Below are positions 54,044-63,831 of a stretch of 64,000 nucleotides of DNA, one piece after another (the stretch's first letter is position 1; every line of letters starts with the position of its first letter). The notes under the pieces are model-generated. The model ran no database searches and had not been told where the DNA came from. It saw nothing but the letters and a program-made list of their open reading frames with translations. Origin of the DNA: Prochlorococcus sp. MIT 0604 (GTDB taxonomy: Bacteria > Cyanobacteriota > Cyanobacteriia > PCC-6307 > Cyanobiaceae); assembly GCF_000757845.1 (NCBI RefSeq), contig NZ_CP007753.1, forward strand, positions 1,716,062 to 1,780,061. Direction: 5' to 3'. The position numbers were made by a program, and so were the translations under genes.

Positions 54044-55386
54044 CTATTTGACCTTGAAAATTCTTCTGTAAGTATTGATAAATAATTGCGTACATGAGTG
54101 TTCCAACTAAAGTGCCTATTAACACCTTCAATTCCATTTCTGCTCCATAACTTCCACTGATTATTATTTAAAATTCCTCTTTCTAGAATAACTTTCAACT
54201 CATTAATATCAGTAACGTCTACTAAAAGTCCATTTTCACATTTTGAGTGAATTTCTTTTGGTCCTCCATCATTTGTTGATATTATTGGCAATCCACATGA
54301 AGAAGCTTCAAGAAGAGTTAAACCAAAAGGCTCTGTTAAAGCCGGATTAACGAAAACACCCCCTCTGCTAGCAGCCCACCTATATAAAGCAGGGATCTGA
54401 CTTGGAAGATGCTTTTTTGGATAAGCGACTTTTCCGTACAAATTATATTTATCAATCATTTCAAAAATATTATGGAATACCTCTTTTTGTTGAGGGTCGA
54501 GTTTTGAAGCACTATCACGGCAACCCAAAATCAAAATTAAATTAGTTTTTCTCTTTAATTTTTCAGATCTTCCATATGCCTCAATCAAAGAAGGTATATT
54601 TTTTCTTCGTACAGCTCTAGAAATAGTCAATAATGGAGGTTTAGAAGAATCCTTTAGAAAAGGTTTCATCATAATATCAATTTCAGCCGTCTCTGTTGTC
54701 GAGTGAATATGGTGAAACTTATTATGATCAACACCAGGCGGAATCACTTTAGCTTTGTGAATTGAAAAAGAAGAATATTGAGAATATTGATAAACGGACT
54801 CTTGTTTAGTGCTTGTAACAACAATATCTGCTGTCTTTAATGCATTTTCTTCTGCCTCAATTCTTTTACTTATGGAATAAAGCTTTTCTATTTGATTGGT
54901 GTTTAAACCGGTATCAAGCAATTTCCTCTTTTTTTCTCTTCCTAGAGAATGACCAGTAAAAATAAGTGGAACATCCAAGGATTTACTGAGTTTAACCCCT
55001 ACGTAACCAGCATCTGCATAATGTGCATGAATAAAATTAGGCTTTTTATTTTTTTTATAGTAAGAGATAAGAGTTTCAGTTAAATCGTCTAAATAAGACC
55101 AAAGTAATTCCTTTCTTAAATATTTATTAGGTCCAAATTTAAATCTTAAAATTTTAACTCCAGGTTCCACAAATTCTTCTTCTTGAGAATATTCATCGTC
55201 AACTTTAGGATCATTGATTAAACGAGTAACTAAATCTACTTGATCGACTTCTGAAGTATTAGCCAAACTTTTGACTAACTCTAAAACGTATTGTGTTTGC
55301 CCTCCTGTATCTGGATCCCTGCCTAATTCAAGATTCCTAGAGCGTATCAGACCATGTAAATGTAAATGTAAAAAATTAAATCTCAT
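53977..55386 (-). CDS. Sucrose-phosphate synthase-like glycosyltransferase (no phosphatase domain)
   Basis: A 469-residue GT4 enzyme. The N-terminus has FLHLHLHGLIRSRNLELGRD and PDTGGQTQYVLELV, the hallmark of plant/cyanobacterial sucrose-phosphate synthases. FTGHSLGREKKRKLL, VIPPGVDHNKFH and the E-x7-E motif EPFGLTLLEASSCGLPII follow. It joins UDP- or ADP-glucose to fructose 6-phosphate. No HAD-type sucrose-phosphatase domain follows. ATG 55386 is preferred to one nine codons upstream because GGAGG (55396-55400) lies 9 bp before it. Sucrose serves as a compatible solute in Prochlorococcus. Confidence 0.88.
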   Translation of the reverse strand: MRFNFLHLHLHGLIRSRNLELGRDPDTGGQTQYVLELVKSLANTSEVDQVDLVTRLINDPKVDDEYSQEEEFVEPGVKILRFKFGPNKYLRKELLWSYLDDLTETLISYYKKNKKPNFIHAHYADAGYVGVKLSKSLDVPLIFTGHSLGREKKRKLLDTGLNTNQIEKLYSISKRIEAEENALKTADIVVTSTKQESVYQYSQYSSFSIHKAKVIPPGVDHNKFHHIHSTTETAEIDIMMKPFLKDSSKPPLLTISRAVRRKNIPSLIEAYGRSEKLKRKTNLILILGCRDSASKLDPQQKEVFHNIFEMIDKYNLYGKVAYPKKHLPSQIPALYRWAASRGGVFVNPALTEPFGLTLLEASSCGLPIISTNDGGPKEIHSKCENGLLVDVTDINELKVILERGILNNNQWKLWSRNGIEGVNRHFSWNTHVRNYLSILTEEFSRSNSYSSSDIKQSCLKGSSSLIKPH

Positions 55387-55526
55387 TCTGCAAATCCTCC
55401 GATCAACCGCCATTAATACAAATAAGATGAATTTCCAAAGGAAATATTAAGAAAGCATTATGATTTTAAAAATTTTAATCCGGAAGATTTTAAAAAAGCT
55501 GCTGTAGACTGATATTAAGTCACTTT

Positions 55527-55543
55527 AAAAAGAATTTCTTTTT
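55527..55543 (-). terminator. Candidate AT-rich hairpin after uvrA
   Basis: AAAAAGAA and TTCTTTTT form an 8-bp inverted repeat around a single base in the 199-bp gap between uvrA and the sucrose-phosphate synthase start. It would give a weak hairpin with T-rich flanks downstream of uvrA. The stem has only one G-C pair, so the call is tentative. Confidence 0.3.
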
Positions 55544-55585
55544 GCTGAAATAATTAAAATACAAAGAAATACAACAAGAATTTTC

Positions 55586-58489
55586 TTATTTTAGAACCTT
55601 TTTAAGATATTTTGCTGTATGACTTAAGGGATGTTTCGCTACATCCTCAGGGATCCCTTCTGCAATAATTTCTCCACCTTTATCGCCTCCATCAGGTCCT
55701 AAATCAATGATCCAATCAGAACATCTAATTACATCTAAGTTATGTTCAATAACAATTACTGAATTACCCTTGTCTACCAAACGTTGTATCACATCCATTA
55801 ATTTATGAACATCATAAAAACTAAGACCTGTAGTTGGTTCATCAATCAAGTATAGAGTTTTTCCAGTAGCCCTTTTAGATAATTCTGTAGCTAGCTTAAC
55901 TCTTTGAGCCTCTCCGCCAGACAATGTAGGCGCAGGTTGGCCTAATTTGACATATCCTAAGCCGACATCTACTAGTGTGGATAATCTGTCAGCAGCTTGG
56001 GGTATAGCAGAAAAATTTTCTGCGGCTTGTTCAACAGTCATCTCCAAAACGTCAGATATATTAAAACCTTTGTATTTAACTTGAAGAGTTTCCCTGTTAA
56101 AGCGAGCTCCTTTACAAACTTCACATTGTACATATACATCAGGTAAAAAATTCATTTCGATAACATTAACTCCCTGACCTTTGCAAGCCTCGCATCTTCC
56201 TCCTTTCACATTAAAACTAAATTGACCAGCTTGATAACCTCTTGCTTTGGCTTCCACTGTAGCAGTAAATATTTGCCTTATAGGATCAAATGCACCTGTA
56301 TAGGTTGCAGGATTTGACCTTGGAGTTCTTCCTATTGGAGATTGATCAATAACAATAACCTTATCAATTGCCTTTATACCCTTTAACTCTTCAACGCCTT
56401 GAGGAAAAGGGACTTTTAATCCTAGAGAATGACACAAGGCAGGATGCAGTAATTCATTTATTAAAGTACTTTTGCCACTACCACTAACACCAGTTATAGA
56501 AACTAATCGTCCTAATGGAAATTCTACAGATATATTCTTTAAATTATTTTTTGAACAATTATTTAAGATTAAACTTTTTTTAACAGATGATCTGCGTTCT
56601 TTTGGAGTAGGAATCGATTTCCTACCACTTAAATAAGCCCCAGTTAATGACCTCTCTGATTTCAGTACATCTTGATATGATCCCTTAGCAATAATTTCCC
56701 CACCATATATACCTGCCCCTGGTCCAATATCTACTAGATAATCAGCAGATTTCATAGTATCTTCGTCATGTTCAACAACAACTAAGGTATTTCCAAGATC
56801 TCTTAGGCTTTTTAATGTTTCTAATAATCTGTCATTGTCTCTCTGATGTAAGCCAATACTTGGTTCATCTAATACGTATAAAACACCCGTCAGGCCTGCA
56901 CCAATTTGCGTAGCTAATCTAATGCGCTGAGCTTCTCCACCGGACAAAGTCATAGCTGGTCTATCTAAAGTTAAGTAATCTAGACCAACATTAATTAAAA
57001 ACTTCAAACGTAAACGAATCTCTTTTAAAACTAATTCACCTATCTGCTTTTGTTTTTCTGATAAAGATATATTCTCCTTTTTAGACTTACCTAAACCCAT
57101 GATGCGTTCTACATGAGTTAGGGTTTCAGAAACGCTTATAGAAGTTAAGTCAGTGATGTTGTATGGACCAAGTTTAACAGCCAAAGCCTCAGGTCTTAAT
57201 CTTTTTCCAGAACATGTCTTACAGGGAACTAATTCTAGATACTTTTCTAATTTTTGTTTAACTGATTCTCCATTGGCTTCATTTAATTGCCTTTCTAATA
57301 TTGGTAATATTCCCTCAAAAGGTCTTTCAAAACCACTAGAAGTTTTAAAACGGCTATCAGCTTGAATTAGTATTGGTTTATCTGATCCCAAGAGTAGAAC
57401 TTTTTTTTGCAACTCACTTAAATCTTTCCAAGGAGTTTTTAATTCAAAACCATAAGCTTGTCCTACAGAATAAAGTAAAGAGAAGTAATAAGTATTATCT
57501 TTTTCACTCCAAGGAGCTATTGCAGCATAAACAGGCAATGTTTTATCAGGTATAACTCTATCCGCAGTAAATTTTTTTAAATAACCAATCCCATGACAAT
57601 CTGGACAGGCTCCATATGGGCTATTAAAAGAAAATAATCTAGGAGAAAGTTCTTCAACAATAGAGCCATGTACTGGACATGCATAATTTTCTGAGTAAAG
57701 TTTTTCTCTCTCTAAATTAGGAGGTAAGTTTTCCCCTTTTTTTGGAACAACTTCTACTATTGCTAAGCCATCGCCTCTTTTGAGACAAGTTTGTAGAGAA
57801 TCATTTAATCTTTCTTGTATTCCTTCTCTTGCAATTAATCTATCAACTACTACCTCTATATTATGAATTTGATTTTTATCTAATTCAATACTATCAGCAA
57901 GTTCTCTTACCTCGCCGTTTATTCTTACCCTAGCGAATCCTTCAGCAGCTAGTCCACTTATTAATTTTGTATGTGTTCCTTTCTTACCTCTTACAACAGG
58001 AGCCAACAATTGGTACCTTGTTCCTTCTGGTAATAGAAGAATTTGATCAACCATTTCATCAATTGTTTGAGGCGCAATTGGAATCCCGCAATGGTGACAA
58101 TGAGGCTCCCCAGCACGACCAAACAATAATCTTAGATAATCTTGTATCTCTGTTACTGTTCCAACTGTTGACCGAGGATTATGACTTGTAGATTTTTGAT
58201 CAATTGAAATGGCAGGTGACAACCCTTCAATATTATCAACATCTGGTTTATCAACTTGACCCAAAAATTGCCTCGCGTAGGCAGAGAGACTCTCAACATA
58301 TCTTCTTTGACCTTCAGCAAAAATAGTATCAAATGCTAGAGAGCTTTTACCACTTCCACTCACACCCGTAAAAACTATAAATTTATTCCTAGGTAGAGAA
58401 AGATCAATATTCTTTAAATTATGCTGACGAGCTCCCCTAATATTAATTGAATTATCTTCTCTAAAATTATTATCGATTTTATTAACCAT
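55586..58489 (-). CDS. uvrA: UvrABC excinuclease subunit A
   Basis: A 967-residue DNA-damage recognition ATPase. It has two ABC ATPase halves: Walker A FTGVSGSGKSSLAFDT near residue 40 and ITGVSGSGKSTLINEL near residue 665, each with the signature LSGGEAQRI/RV and Walker B (VLYVLDEPSIGLHQRD, LYLIDEPTTGLSFYD). Zinc modules are CHHCGIP, CPVHGS/CPDCHG, and CEACKGQG with CEVCKG. Length is normal. With UvrB and UvrC it removes UV lesions, apt for a surface-ocean phototroph. recN lies 54 bp upstream on the same strand. Confidence 0.98.
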   Translation of the reverse strand: MVNKIDNNFREDNSINIRGARQHNLKNIDLSLPRNKFIVFTGVSGSGKSSLAFDTIFAEGQRRYVESLSAYARQFLGQVDKPDVDNIEGLSPAISIDQKSTSHNPRSTVGTVTEIQDYLRLLFGRAGEPHCHHCGIPIAPQTIDEMVDQILLLPEGTRYQLLAPVVRGKKGTHTKLISGLAAEGFARVRINGEVRELADSIELDKNQIHNIEVVVDRLIAREGIQERLNDSLQTCLKRGDGLAIVEVVPKKGENLPPNLEREKLYSENYACPVHGSIVEELSPRLFSFNSPYGACPDCHGIGYLKKFTADRVIPDKTLPVYAAIAPWSEKDNTYYFSLLYSVGQAYGFELKTPWKDLSELQKKVLLLGSDKPILIQADSRFKTSSGFERPFEGILPILERQLNEANGESVKQKLEKYLELVPCKTCSGKRLRPEALAVKLGPYNITDLTSISVSETLTHVERIMGLGKSKKENISLSEKQKQIGELVLKEIRLRLKFLINVGLDYLTLDRPAMTLSGGEAQRIRLATQIGAGLTGVLYVLDEPSIGLHQRDNDRLLETLKSLRDLGNTLVVVEHDEDTMKSADYLVDIGPGAGIYGGEIIAKGSYQDVLKSERSLTGAYLSGRKSIPTPKERRSSVKKSLILNNCSKNNLKNISVEFPLGRLVSITGVSGSGKSTLINELLHPALCHSLGLKVPFPQGVEELKGIKAIDKVIVIDQSPIGRTPRSNPATYTGAFDPIRQIFTATVEAKARGYQAGQFSFNVKGGRCEACKGQGVNVIEMNFLPDVYVQCEVCKGARFNRETLQVKYKGFNISDVLEMTVEQAAENFSAIPQAADRLSTLVDVGLGYVKLGQPAPTLSGGEAQRVKLATELSKRATGKTLYLIDEPTTGLSFYDVHKLMDVIQRLVDKGNSVIVIEHNLDVIRCSDWIIDLGPDGGDKGGEIIAEGIPEDVAKHPLSHTAKYLKKVLK

Positions 58490-58543
58490 GCTTAAATCTA
58501 ATATATGATTTAGATAGGTTATTATAGTGTAATTTTTTCTCTT

Positions 58544-60223
58544 TTACGCAGCTGGGCGATCAAGAAGTTTAGAAGCATATTCGTTTACTTCAGAAGAACC
58601 TCCGCCGATAAGTTCTATTAATTCATTTTTTCTTTGATTTTTTGTAATTAGTTTTTGAATTGAAGTATAGGTTATTCCATTAATTACGTTTTTATTAACT
58701 TTAAAATGAGTTGATCCTCCTGCAGCTAAGAAAGGCTGATGTGTAATACATAAAACTTGTTGATTTTTAGAAATTTGTTTTATCAGCTCAACCAAAGAAA
58801 ATAGGGATTTACCACTTAAACCGTTATCAATTTCGTCTAAAAAGAAAGTATTTGGTTTTTTAGAAAGACTAGATTTAATAGCTAACAAAAATCTTGACAT
58901 TTCTCCACCAGAAATAACATTTGATAATGGAGCGAGCTTCTGATCAGGATTAGCCGAAAACAAAAAATTTATATTATCAATTCCATCGCCAGAAGGCTTA
59001 CATTCGGAAAATTGAATTGAAAAATTTGCATTTTCTAAACCTAAATTGCTTAAAATCGCCATTACTAAACTTTGTAACTGTTTAGCAATTTTTTTTCTTT
59101 CAGTAGATTGAATAACATATAAAGAATTTAAATTACTTTGTAAATTCTCAATTTCAGCTTTAATAGTGCAAATCTCATTACCTTGATCATTTTTTTGAAA
59201 ATACGTCTTTAACTGATCGCGTTTTTCAATTAATTGAGGTAGATCCAATGAAAAAGTTCTCTCCAAGTTTTTTAAAAAAAATAATCTTTTTTGTATTTCT
59301 GGAAGATTAGATTCATAATTTTCTATATCTTGCAAATATGAGTGTAGAAGAAAAATTAAATCTTCAACATCAGCATGGATATTTAATAATTTCTCTCTAA
59401 ACTTATGAATCTTTAAATCAAAATCTGCTGTTTTATTTAAGAATTTTATTGATTGGTTAATTAAAGACGTTACTGATGGTTCATCATGACTGAAATTATT
59501 TAGGTTTCCTAAGGATGATCTAATTGAGTTATTAATTTCTAGATTATTTACAAGTTTATTTTCTGATAACTCTAATTCTAAAATTTCCTCACTGGAATTT
59601 AAATCAGCTTCTTCTAAACTCTTTAACATTTGTTTAATCGCCAAGTTATTTTCTTCTTGTTTTCTAGAAGATTCTATTTTTTCATCCATTAATCCTTTCA
59701 AAGCAACACTTTCTCCCCATATACTTTTAATCCTTTCGCTAGTGCTTCTTAATTCTTGAGAACATAAGTCATCAATAATTAATCTTCTCTTATCTAAAGA
59801 ATCAAAGATAAAAGTGTCAGATTGACCTGCAAAATCTATTAAAAATCGTCCAAGTTTTTCTAATGAAAGTCTATTAATTGATAAATTATTAAGGCTATAT
59901 TTGGATAAAATTTTATTATTTTTTTTATAAGATTTTCTTCTAATTTTTAGTTCTGATGAACTTAGTTCAAAACCGTTGCTAATTAACCAATTATTAATTT
60001 GGGAAGAAGAAGAAAATATCGCCTCGATAACGCAAAAATCTTTTCCTGGACGTATTAAATGTTTTAGAGGTATATTAGTTCCACCAAATAAAGCATTTAG
60101 GGAATCCAAAATTAATGATTTTCCTGAACCTGAATCCCCAGTTATGATATTCAAACCTTTTTCGAAATTAATTTCTATAATTTCAATTAATGCAATATTT
60201 TCTATTTTTAATTTTATTAACAT
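58544..60223 (-). CDS. recN: DNA repair protein RecN
   Basis: A 559-residue SMC-like ATPase for double-strand break repair. The N-terminal Walker A is ITGDSGSGKSLILDSL; a long coiled coil covers about residues 155-380; the C-terminal half has the ABC signature NVISGGEMSRFLLAIKSS and Walker B TFFLDEIDNGLSGKSLF with VLCITHQPFLAA. The length is typical. It reads in the same direction as uvrA, suggesting a DNA-repair operon, and is divergent from the ABC1 kinase gene. Confidence 0.96.
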   Translation of the reverse strand: MLIKLKIENIALIEIIEINFEKGLNIITGDSGSGKSLILDSLNALFGGTNIPLKHLIRPGKDFCVIEAIFSSSSQINNWLISNGFELSSSELKIRRKSYKKNNKILSKYSLNNLSINRLSLEKLGRFLIDFAGQSDTFIFDSLDKRRLIIDDLCSQELRSTSERIKSIWGESVALKGLMDEKIESSRKQEENNLAIKQMLKSLEEADLNSSEEILELELSENKLVNNLEINNSIRSSLGNLNNFSHDEPSVTSLINQSIKFLNKTADFDLKIHKFREKLLNIHADVEDLIFLLHSYLQDIENYESNLPEIQKRLFFLKNLERTFSLDLPQLIEKRDQLKTYFQKNDQGNEICTIKAEIENLQSNLNSLYVIQSTERKKIAKQLQSLVMAILSNLGLENANFSIQFSECKPSGDGIDNINFLFSANPDQKLAPLSNVISGGEMSRFLLAIKSSLSKKPNTFFLDEIDNGLSGKSLFSLVELIKQISKNQQVLCITHQPFLAAGGSTHFKVNKNVINGITYTSIQKLITKNQRKNELIELIGGGSSEVNEYASKLLDRPAA

Positions 60224-60291
60224 GATAAATCTTCCATATAAAAAAATTAACTTCTTTTTGAAAAAAATAAAGGTTTTAAATATATAAAGTT

Positions 60292-62148
60292 ATGAAAGAA
60301 GATTTTACAGATTTTATTGAAGTATCTGGACTCTTAAATTACGATCCAGATACAATTTCTAGAATTTACAAAAAAAATCCTAAAAGACTTTTAAAAAGAC
60401 TTTGGCAAACACTCATACCTATTTTTGCCTACATCTTTTCCATCGGGTGGGATAAATTGACTAGAAGATTAAATAATGAAACACAAGCAAGATTTAGAGC
60501 AAGAGAATTAACAAATTTGTTAGTAGAACTTGGACCTGCATTCGTTAAAGCAGGTCAAGCTTTATCAACAAGACCAGATATAATTCCAGGGATTCTTCTA
60601 GAAGAATTATCTGAATTACAAGATCAACTACCTGGGTTTGATGGCGATAAGGCAATGGAATTAATTGAAGAAGATTTAGGATCTAAAATAGATGAGATTT
60701 TTTTAGAAATTGATAAAGAACCAATTTCTGCTGCTTCTCTAGGGCAAGTTCATAAAGCTAAATTAAAAAATGAAGATATCGTTGCAGTAAAAGTACAAAG
60801 ACCAGGCTTAAGAGAACAAATAACTCTAGATCTTTACATAGTAAGAAATATTGCTTATTGGCTAAAAAACAATATTGGATTAATAAGAAGTGATCTTGTT
60901 GCTTTGATTGATGAATTAGGTAAAAGAGTATTTGAAGAGATGGATTATTTAAACGAAGCTGCAAATGCAGAAAAATTTAGAGATATGCATAAACATAATA
61001 AAATGATTGCCGTACCAAAAATTTACAAAACAATAACTTCAAGAAGAGTTTTAACAATGCAATGGATAGACGGTACAAAATTAACAAATTTAGAGGACGT
61101 AAAAAAATTAGGAATTAATCCTGATGAAATGATTGATATAGGGGTGCAGTGCAGTTTAGAACAACTTTTAGAACATGGTTTTTTTCATGCAGACCCACAT
61201 CCAGGTAATTTATTAGCTTTAAAAGATGGAAGATTATGTTATCTAGACTTTGGAATGATGAGCGAAGTTTCCAGAGAATCTAGATCAGGATTAATTCAAG
61301 CAGTAGTACATTTGGTAAATAAAAACTTCGATAAATTATCTCAAGATTTCGTAAAATTAGGATTTTTATCAGAAGAAGTTAACCTAGAACCTATTGTTCC
61401 TGCATTTCAAGATGTTTTCATTAATGCTGTTGAACAAGGAGTTTCGAAAATGGATTTCAAAAGCGTTACAGATGATATGTCTGGTGTTATGTATAAATTC
61501 CCTTTCAGACTGCCTCCGTATTATGCACTTATAATTCGGTCATTACTTACATTAGAAGGAATAGCTTTAAGCGTAGATCCAAACTTCAAAATATTAGGCG
61601 CAGCTTATCCATATTTTGCAAGAAGATTAATGGAAGACCCTGATCCACAATTAAGAGAGAGCCTTAAAGAAATGCTCTTTGATAATAAAACATTCAAATG
61701 GGACCGTTTAGAAGATTTGCTTTCTAACGCTGCAAAACAAACAAATCTCGATTTAGAAAAACTTTTAGACGAAGTGATAAATCTTCTCTTTTCTTCAAAA
61801 GGAGGATTTCTCAGAAATGAAATAGTTGAAGGTTTAACAAATCAAATAGATTTAATTAATCTTAAGATATTAAAAAGTCTGAATAACTATCTTCCACAAT
61901 CAATAAAGTTAAATACTATTAACGAAAATAACAACTTAAGTGATCTTATAATGTATGTAGAGCCATTGAGAAACTTTTTAGATATTTTACAAAAAGTACC
62001 TGGTTATTCAATTGACATGTTTCTAAAAAGGGTTCCGAGACTTATAAATGAGCCTTATACAAAAGAAATGGGCATAAAAATTGCAAAAAAAGTAACTGAA
62101 AAAGGAGTTGTAAGACTTGTTAAGATTGCCGCTGGTGCAAATATCTAA
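60292..62148 (+). CDS. ABC1/UbiB-family atypical protein kinase
   Basis: A 618-residue protein of the ABC1/UbiB/ADCK family. The KxGQ motif is LGPAFVKAGQALSTRPDIIP (near residue 85), the Ala-rich loop is PISAASLGQVHKAKL, the ATP-binding lysine lies in VAVKVQRPGL, and the catalytic/metal-binding motifs are FHADPHPGNL and YLDFGMMSE. A C-terminal helical extension ends KVTEKGVVRLVKIAAGA. Members act in quinone synthesis or plastid lipid and chlorophyll homeostasis; the partner here is unknown. It directly abuts the DUF1400 gene. Confidence 0.92.
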   Translation: MKEDFTDFIEVSGLLNYDPDTISRIYKKNPKRLLKRLWQTLIPIFAYIFSIGWDKLTRRLNNETQARFRARELTNLLVELGPAFVKAGQALSTRPDIIPGILLEELSELQDQLPGFDGDKAMELIEEDLGSKIDEIFLEIDKEPISAASLGQVHKAKLKNEDIVAVKVQRPGLREQITLDLYIVRNIAYWLKNNIGLIRSDLVALIDELGKRVFEEMDYLNEAANAEKFRDMHKHNKMIAVPKIYKTITSRRVLTMQWIDGTKLTNLEDVKKLGINPDEMIDIGVQCSLEQLLEHGFFHADPHPGNLLALKDGRLCYLDFGMMSEVSRESRSGLIQAVVHLVNKNFDKLSQDFVKLGFLSEEVNLEPIVPAFQDVFINAVEQGVSKMDFKSVTDDMSGVMYKFPFRLPPYYALIIRSLLTLEGIALSVDPNFKILGAAYPYFARRLMEDPDPQLRESLKEMLFDNKTFKWDRLEDLLSNAAKQTNLDLEKLLDEVINLLFSSKGGFLRNEIVEGLTNQIDLINLKILKSLNNYLPQSIKLNTINENNNLSDLIMYVEPLRNFLDILQKVPGYSIDMFLKRVPRLINEPYTKEMGIKIAKKVTEKGVVRLVKIAAGANI

Positions 62149-62721
62149 ATGAAGTTTAGTAAATTTTTAATATTAAAAATCTTTTTTCTTTTAATAAGTT
62201 ATCCATTACTTTTTAATCTTCCAAAAGCTAATGCTGCTGAAGAAATTAAAATCACATACAGCATATTTTCAAGAACAATTAAAGTAAATTCTCTAAAAAG
62301 TTTTGCTAAAGAAGGTAAATCAACAAGTAAATTAAAGAAAATTTTAAGAGCAACCGGGGCTCCCGATAAAGAAATTAGAGATGTTTTAAATAAAGATTTT
62401 GAGGTTCCTATTACGATTGCAAGCAAATTAGTATATTCAGAAATAGGAAATGTTTTTTTAACTAGACTTTCATCGATTATTCACCCCCCAAGAGCAAATG
62501 ATGAAAGAACAGGTATGCTGGCGCTTAGAGCAAGCGTAATTCAAGGAATTAACATAGGAAATGGGAAAATAAATCTGATAAATTTTTTTGAAGGATATCC
62601 AACTAAAACTGTAATTTTAGATGTCAGTGCTTTGAGCAAAGTTATGAATAAAGTAGAATCAATTTCAGAATTATTAACCTTTTTCACCAATTCTCCTTTA
62701 GAAAAAATCAAAACAAATTAA
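62149..62721 (+). CDS. DUF1400 exported protein
   Basis: A 190-residue protein with a clear signal peptide (residues 1-29, LILKIFFLLISYPLLFNLP ending near ANA-A). The mature part starts EEIKITYSIFSRTIKVNSL, followed by KSFAKEGKSTSKLKKILR, the pattern of the DUF1400 domain that in other cyanobacteria precedes an alpha/beta hydrolase. Here the hydrolase part is absent and the protein stops soon after. It starts at the base after the ABC1 stop codon and ends 6 bp before thrC, so the three genes form a tight unit. Confidence 0.75.
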   Translation: MKFSKFLILKIFFLLISYPLLFNLPKANAAEEIKITYSIFSRTIKVNSLKSFAKEGKSTSKLKKILRATGAPDKEIRDVLNKDFEVPITIASKLVYSEIGNVFLTRLSSIIHPPRANDERTGMLALRASVIQGINIGNGKINLINFFEGYPTKTVILDVSALSKVMNKVESISELLTFFTNSPLEKIKTN

Positions 62722-62727
62722 ACAGCC

Positions 62728-63831
62728 ATGGAGTTATTAAATAAAATTAAAAATAAACTACGTACTAATTACAGAAAAAAAAGGTGGCCTGGTTTAATAG
62801 AGGCTTATAAACAATATCTCCCAGTCACAAAGCAAACTCCTATTATTTCTCTCAATGAAGGAAACACACCACTTATTTTCAGCGAGTCAATTAGCAACTT
62901 AATTGGAAATGGAGCAAAAGTTTTCTTAAAATATGATGGCCTTAATCCAACAGGATCTTTTAAAGATCGTGGTATGACTATGGCAATTAGCAAGGCAAAA
63001 GAAGAAGGTCGTGAGGCTGTAATTTGTGCAAGTACTGGAAACACTTCTGCAGCTGCAGCTGCATATGCTTCTAGAGGAGGGTTAAAACCTTATGTTCTAA
63101 TCCCAGAAGGATTTGTTGCACAAGGAAAGCTTGCACAAGCATTAATGTATGGAGCTGAGATAATATCTATTAATGGAAACTTTGATAAGGCTCTTGAAAT
63201 AGTTAGGGATTTATCCTCAGAACATCCTATAGAACTTGTTAATTCAGTTAATCCATATCGAATAGAAGGACAAAAGACAGCAGCTTTTGAAATAGTTGAT
63301 GATTTAGGTTTTGCTCCTGATTGGCTTTGTATTCCAATGGGAAATGCAGGAAATATAACTGCTTATTGGATGGGATTTAAAGAATATTCAAAAATAAGAA
63401 GAAATTTCAAATTACCAATTATGATGGGTTTTCAGTCCGAAGGCTCTGCTCCATTAGTAAAAAATATAATAGTTAAGGATCCAGAGACAATTGCAACTGC
63501 AATAAGAATTGGGAACCCTGTAAATAGAGAAAAAGCAAAAAAAGTAAAAAAAGAGAGCAAAGGAGACTTTCAATCAGTGACAGATGAAGAAATAGTCAAT
63601 GCTTATAAAATTCTTGCCAAAGAAGGAGTCTTTTGTGAACCCGCCAGTGCAGCATCAGTTGCTGGACTGATTAAAAATAAAAATAGAATTCAAAAAGAAT
63701 CAACTATTGTTTGTGTTCTTACTGGAAATGGCTTAAAAGATCCTGATTGTGCCATAAAAAACAATGATGCTATTTTCAGGAAAAACATTGAACCTTCATT
63801 AAAAGATATAACTAAAATTTTAGGATATTAA
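62728..63831 (+). CDS. thrC: Threonine synthase
   Basis: A 367-residue PLP enzyme making threonine from O-phosphohomoserine. The PLP lysine is K79 in [35 protein letters not shown], the [17 protein letters not shown] segment and [13 protein letters not shown] (phosphate/ PLP-binding) follow. C-terminal features are [13 protein letters not shown] and [13 protein letters not shown]. Length matches the short bacterial/plant-type form. I recall thrC as the last gene before dnaN in the numbered Prochlorococcus MED4 genome, consistent with the origin-like DNA that follows. Confidence 0.95.
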   Translation: MELLNKIKNKLRTNYRKKRWPGLIEAYKQYLPVTKQTPIISLNEGNTPLIFSESISNLIGNGAKVFLKYDGLNPTGSFKDRGMTMAISKAKEEGREAVICASTGNTSAAAAAYASRGGLKPYVLIPEGFVAQGKLAQALMYGAEIISINGNFDKALEIVRDLSSEHPIELVNSVNPYRIEGQKTAAFEIVDDLGFAPDWLCIPMGNAGNITAYWMGFKEYSKIRRNFKLPIMMGFQSEGSAPLVKNIIVKDPETIATAIRIGNPVNREKAKKVKKESKGDFQSVTDEEIVNAYKILAKEGVFCEPASAASVAGLIKNKNRIQKESTIVCVLTGNGLKDPDCAIKNNDAIFRKNIEPSLKDITKILGY

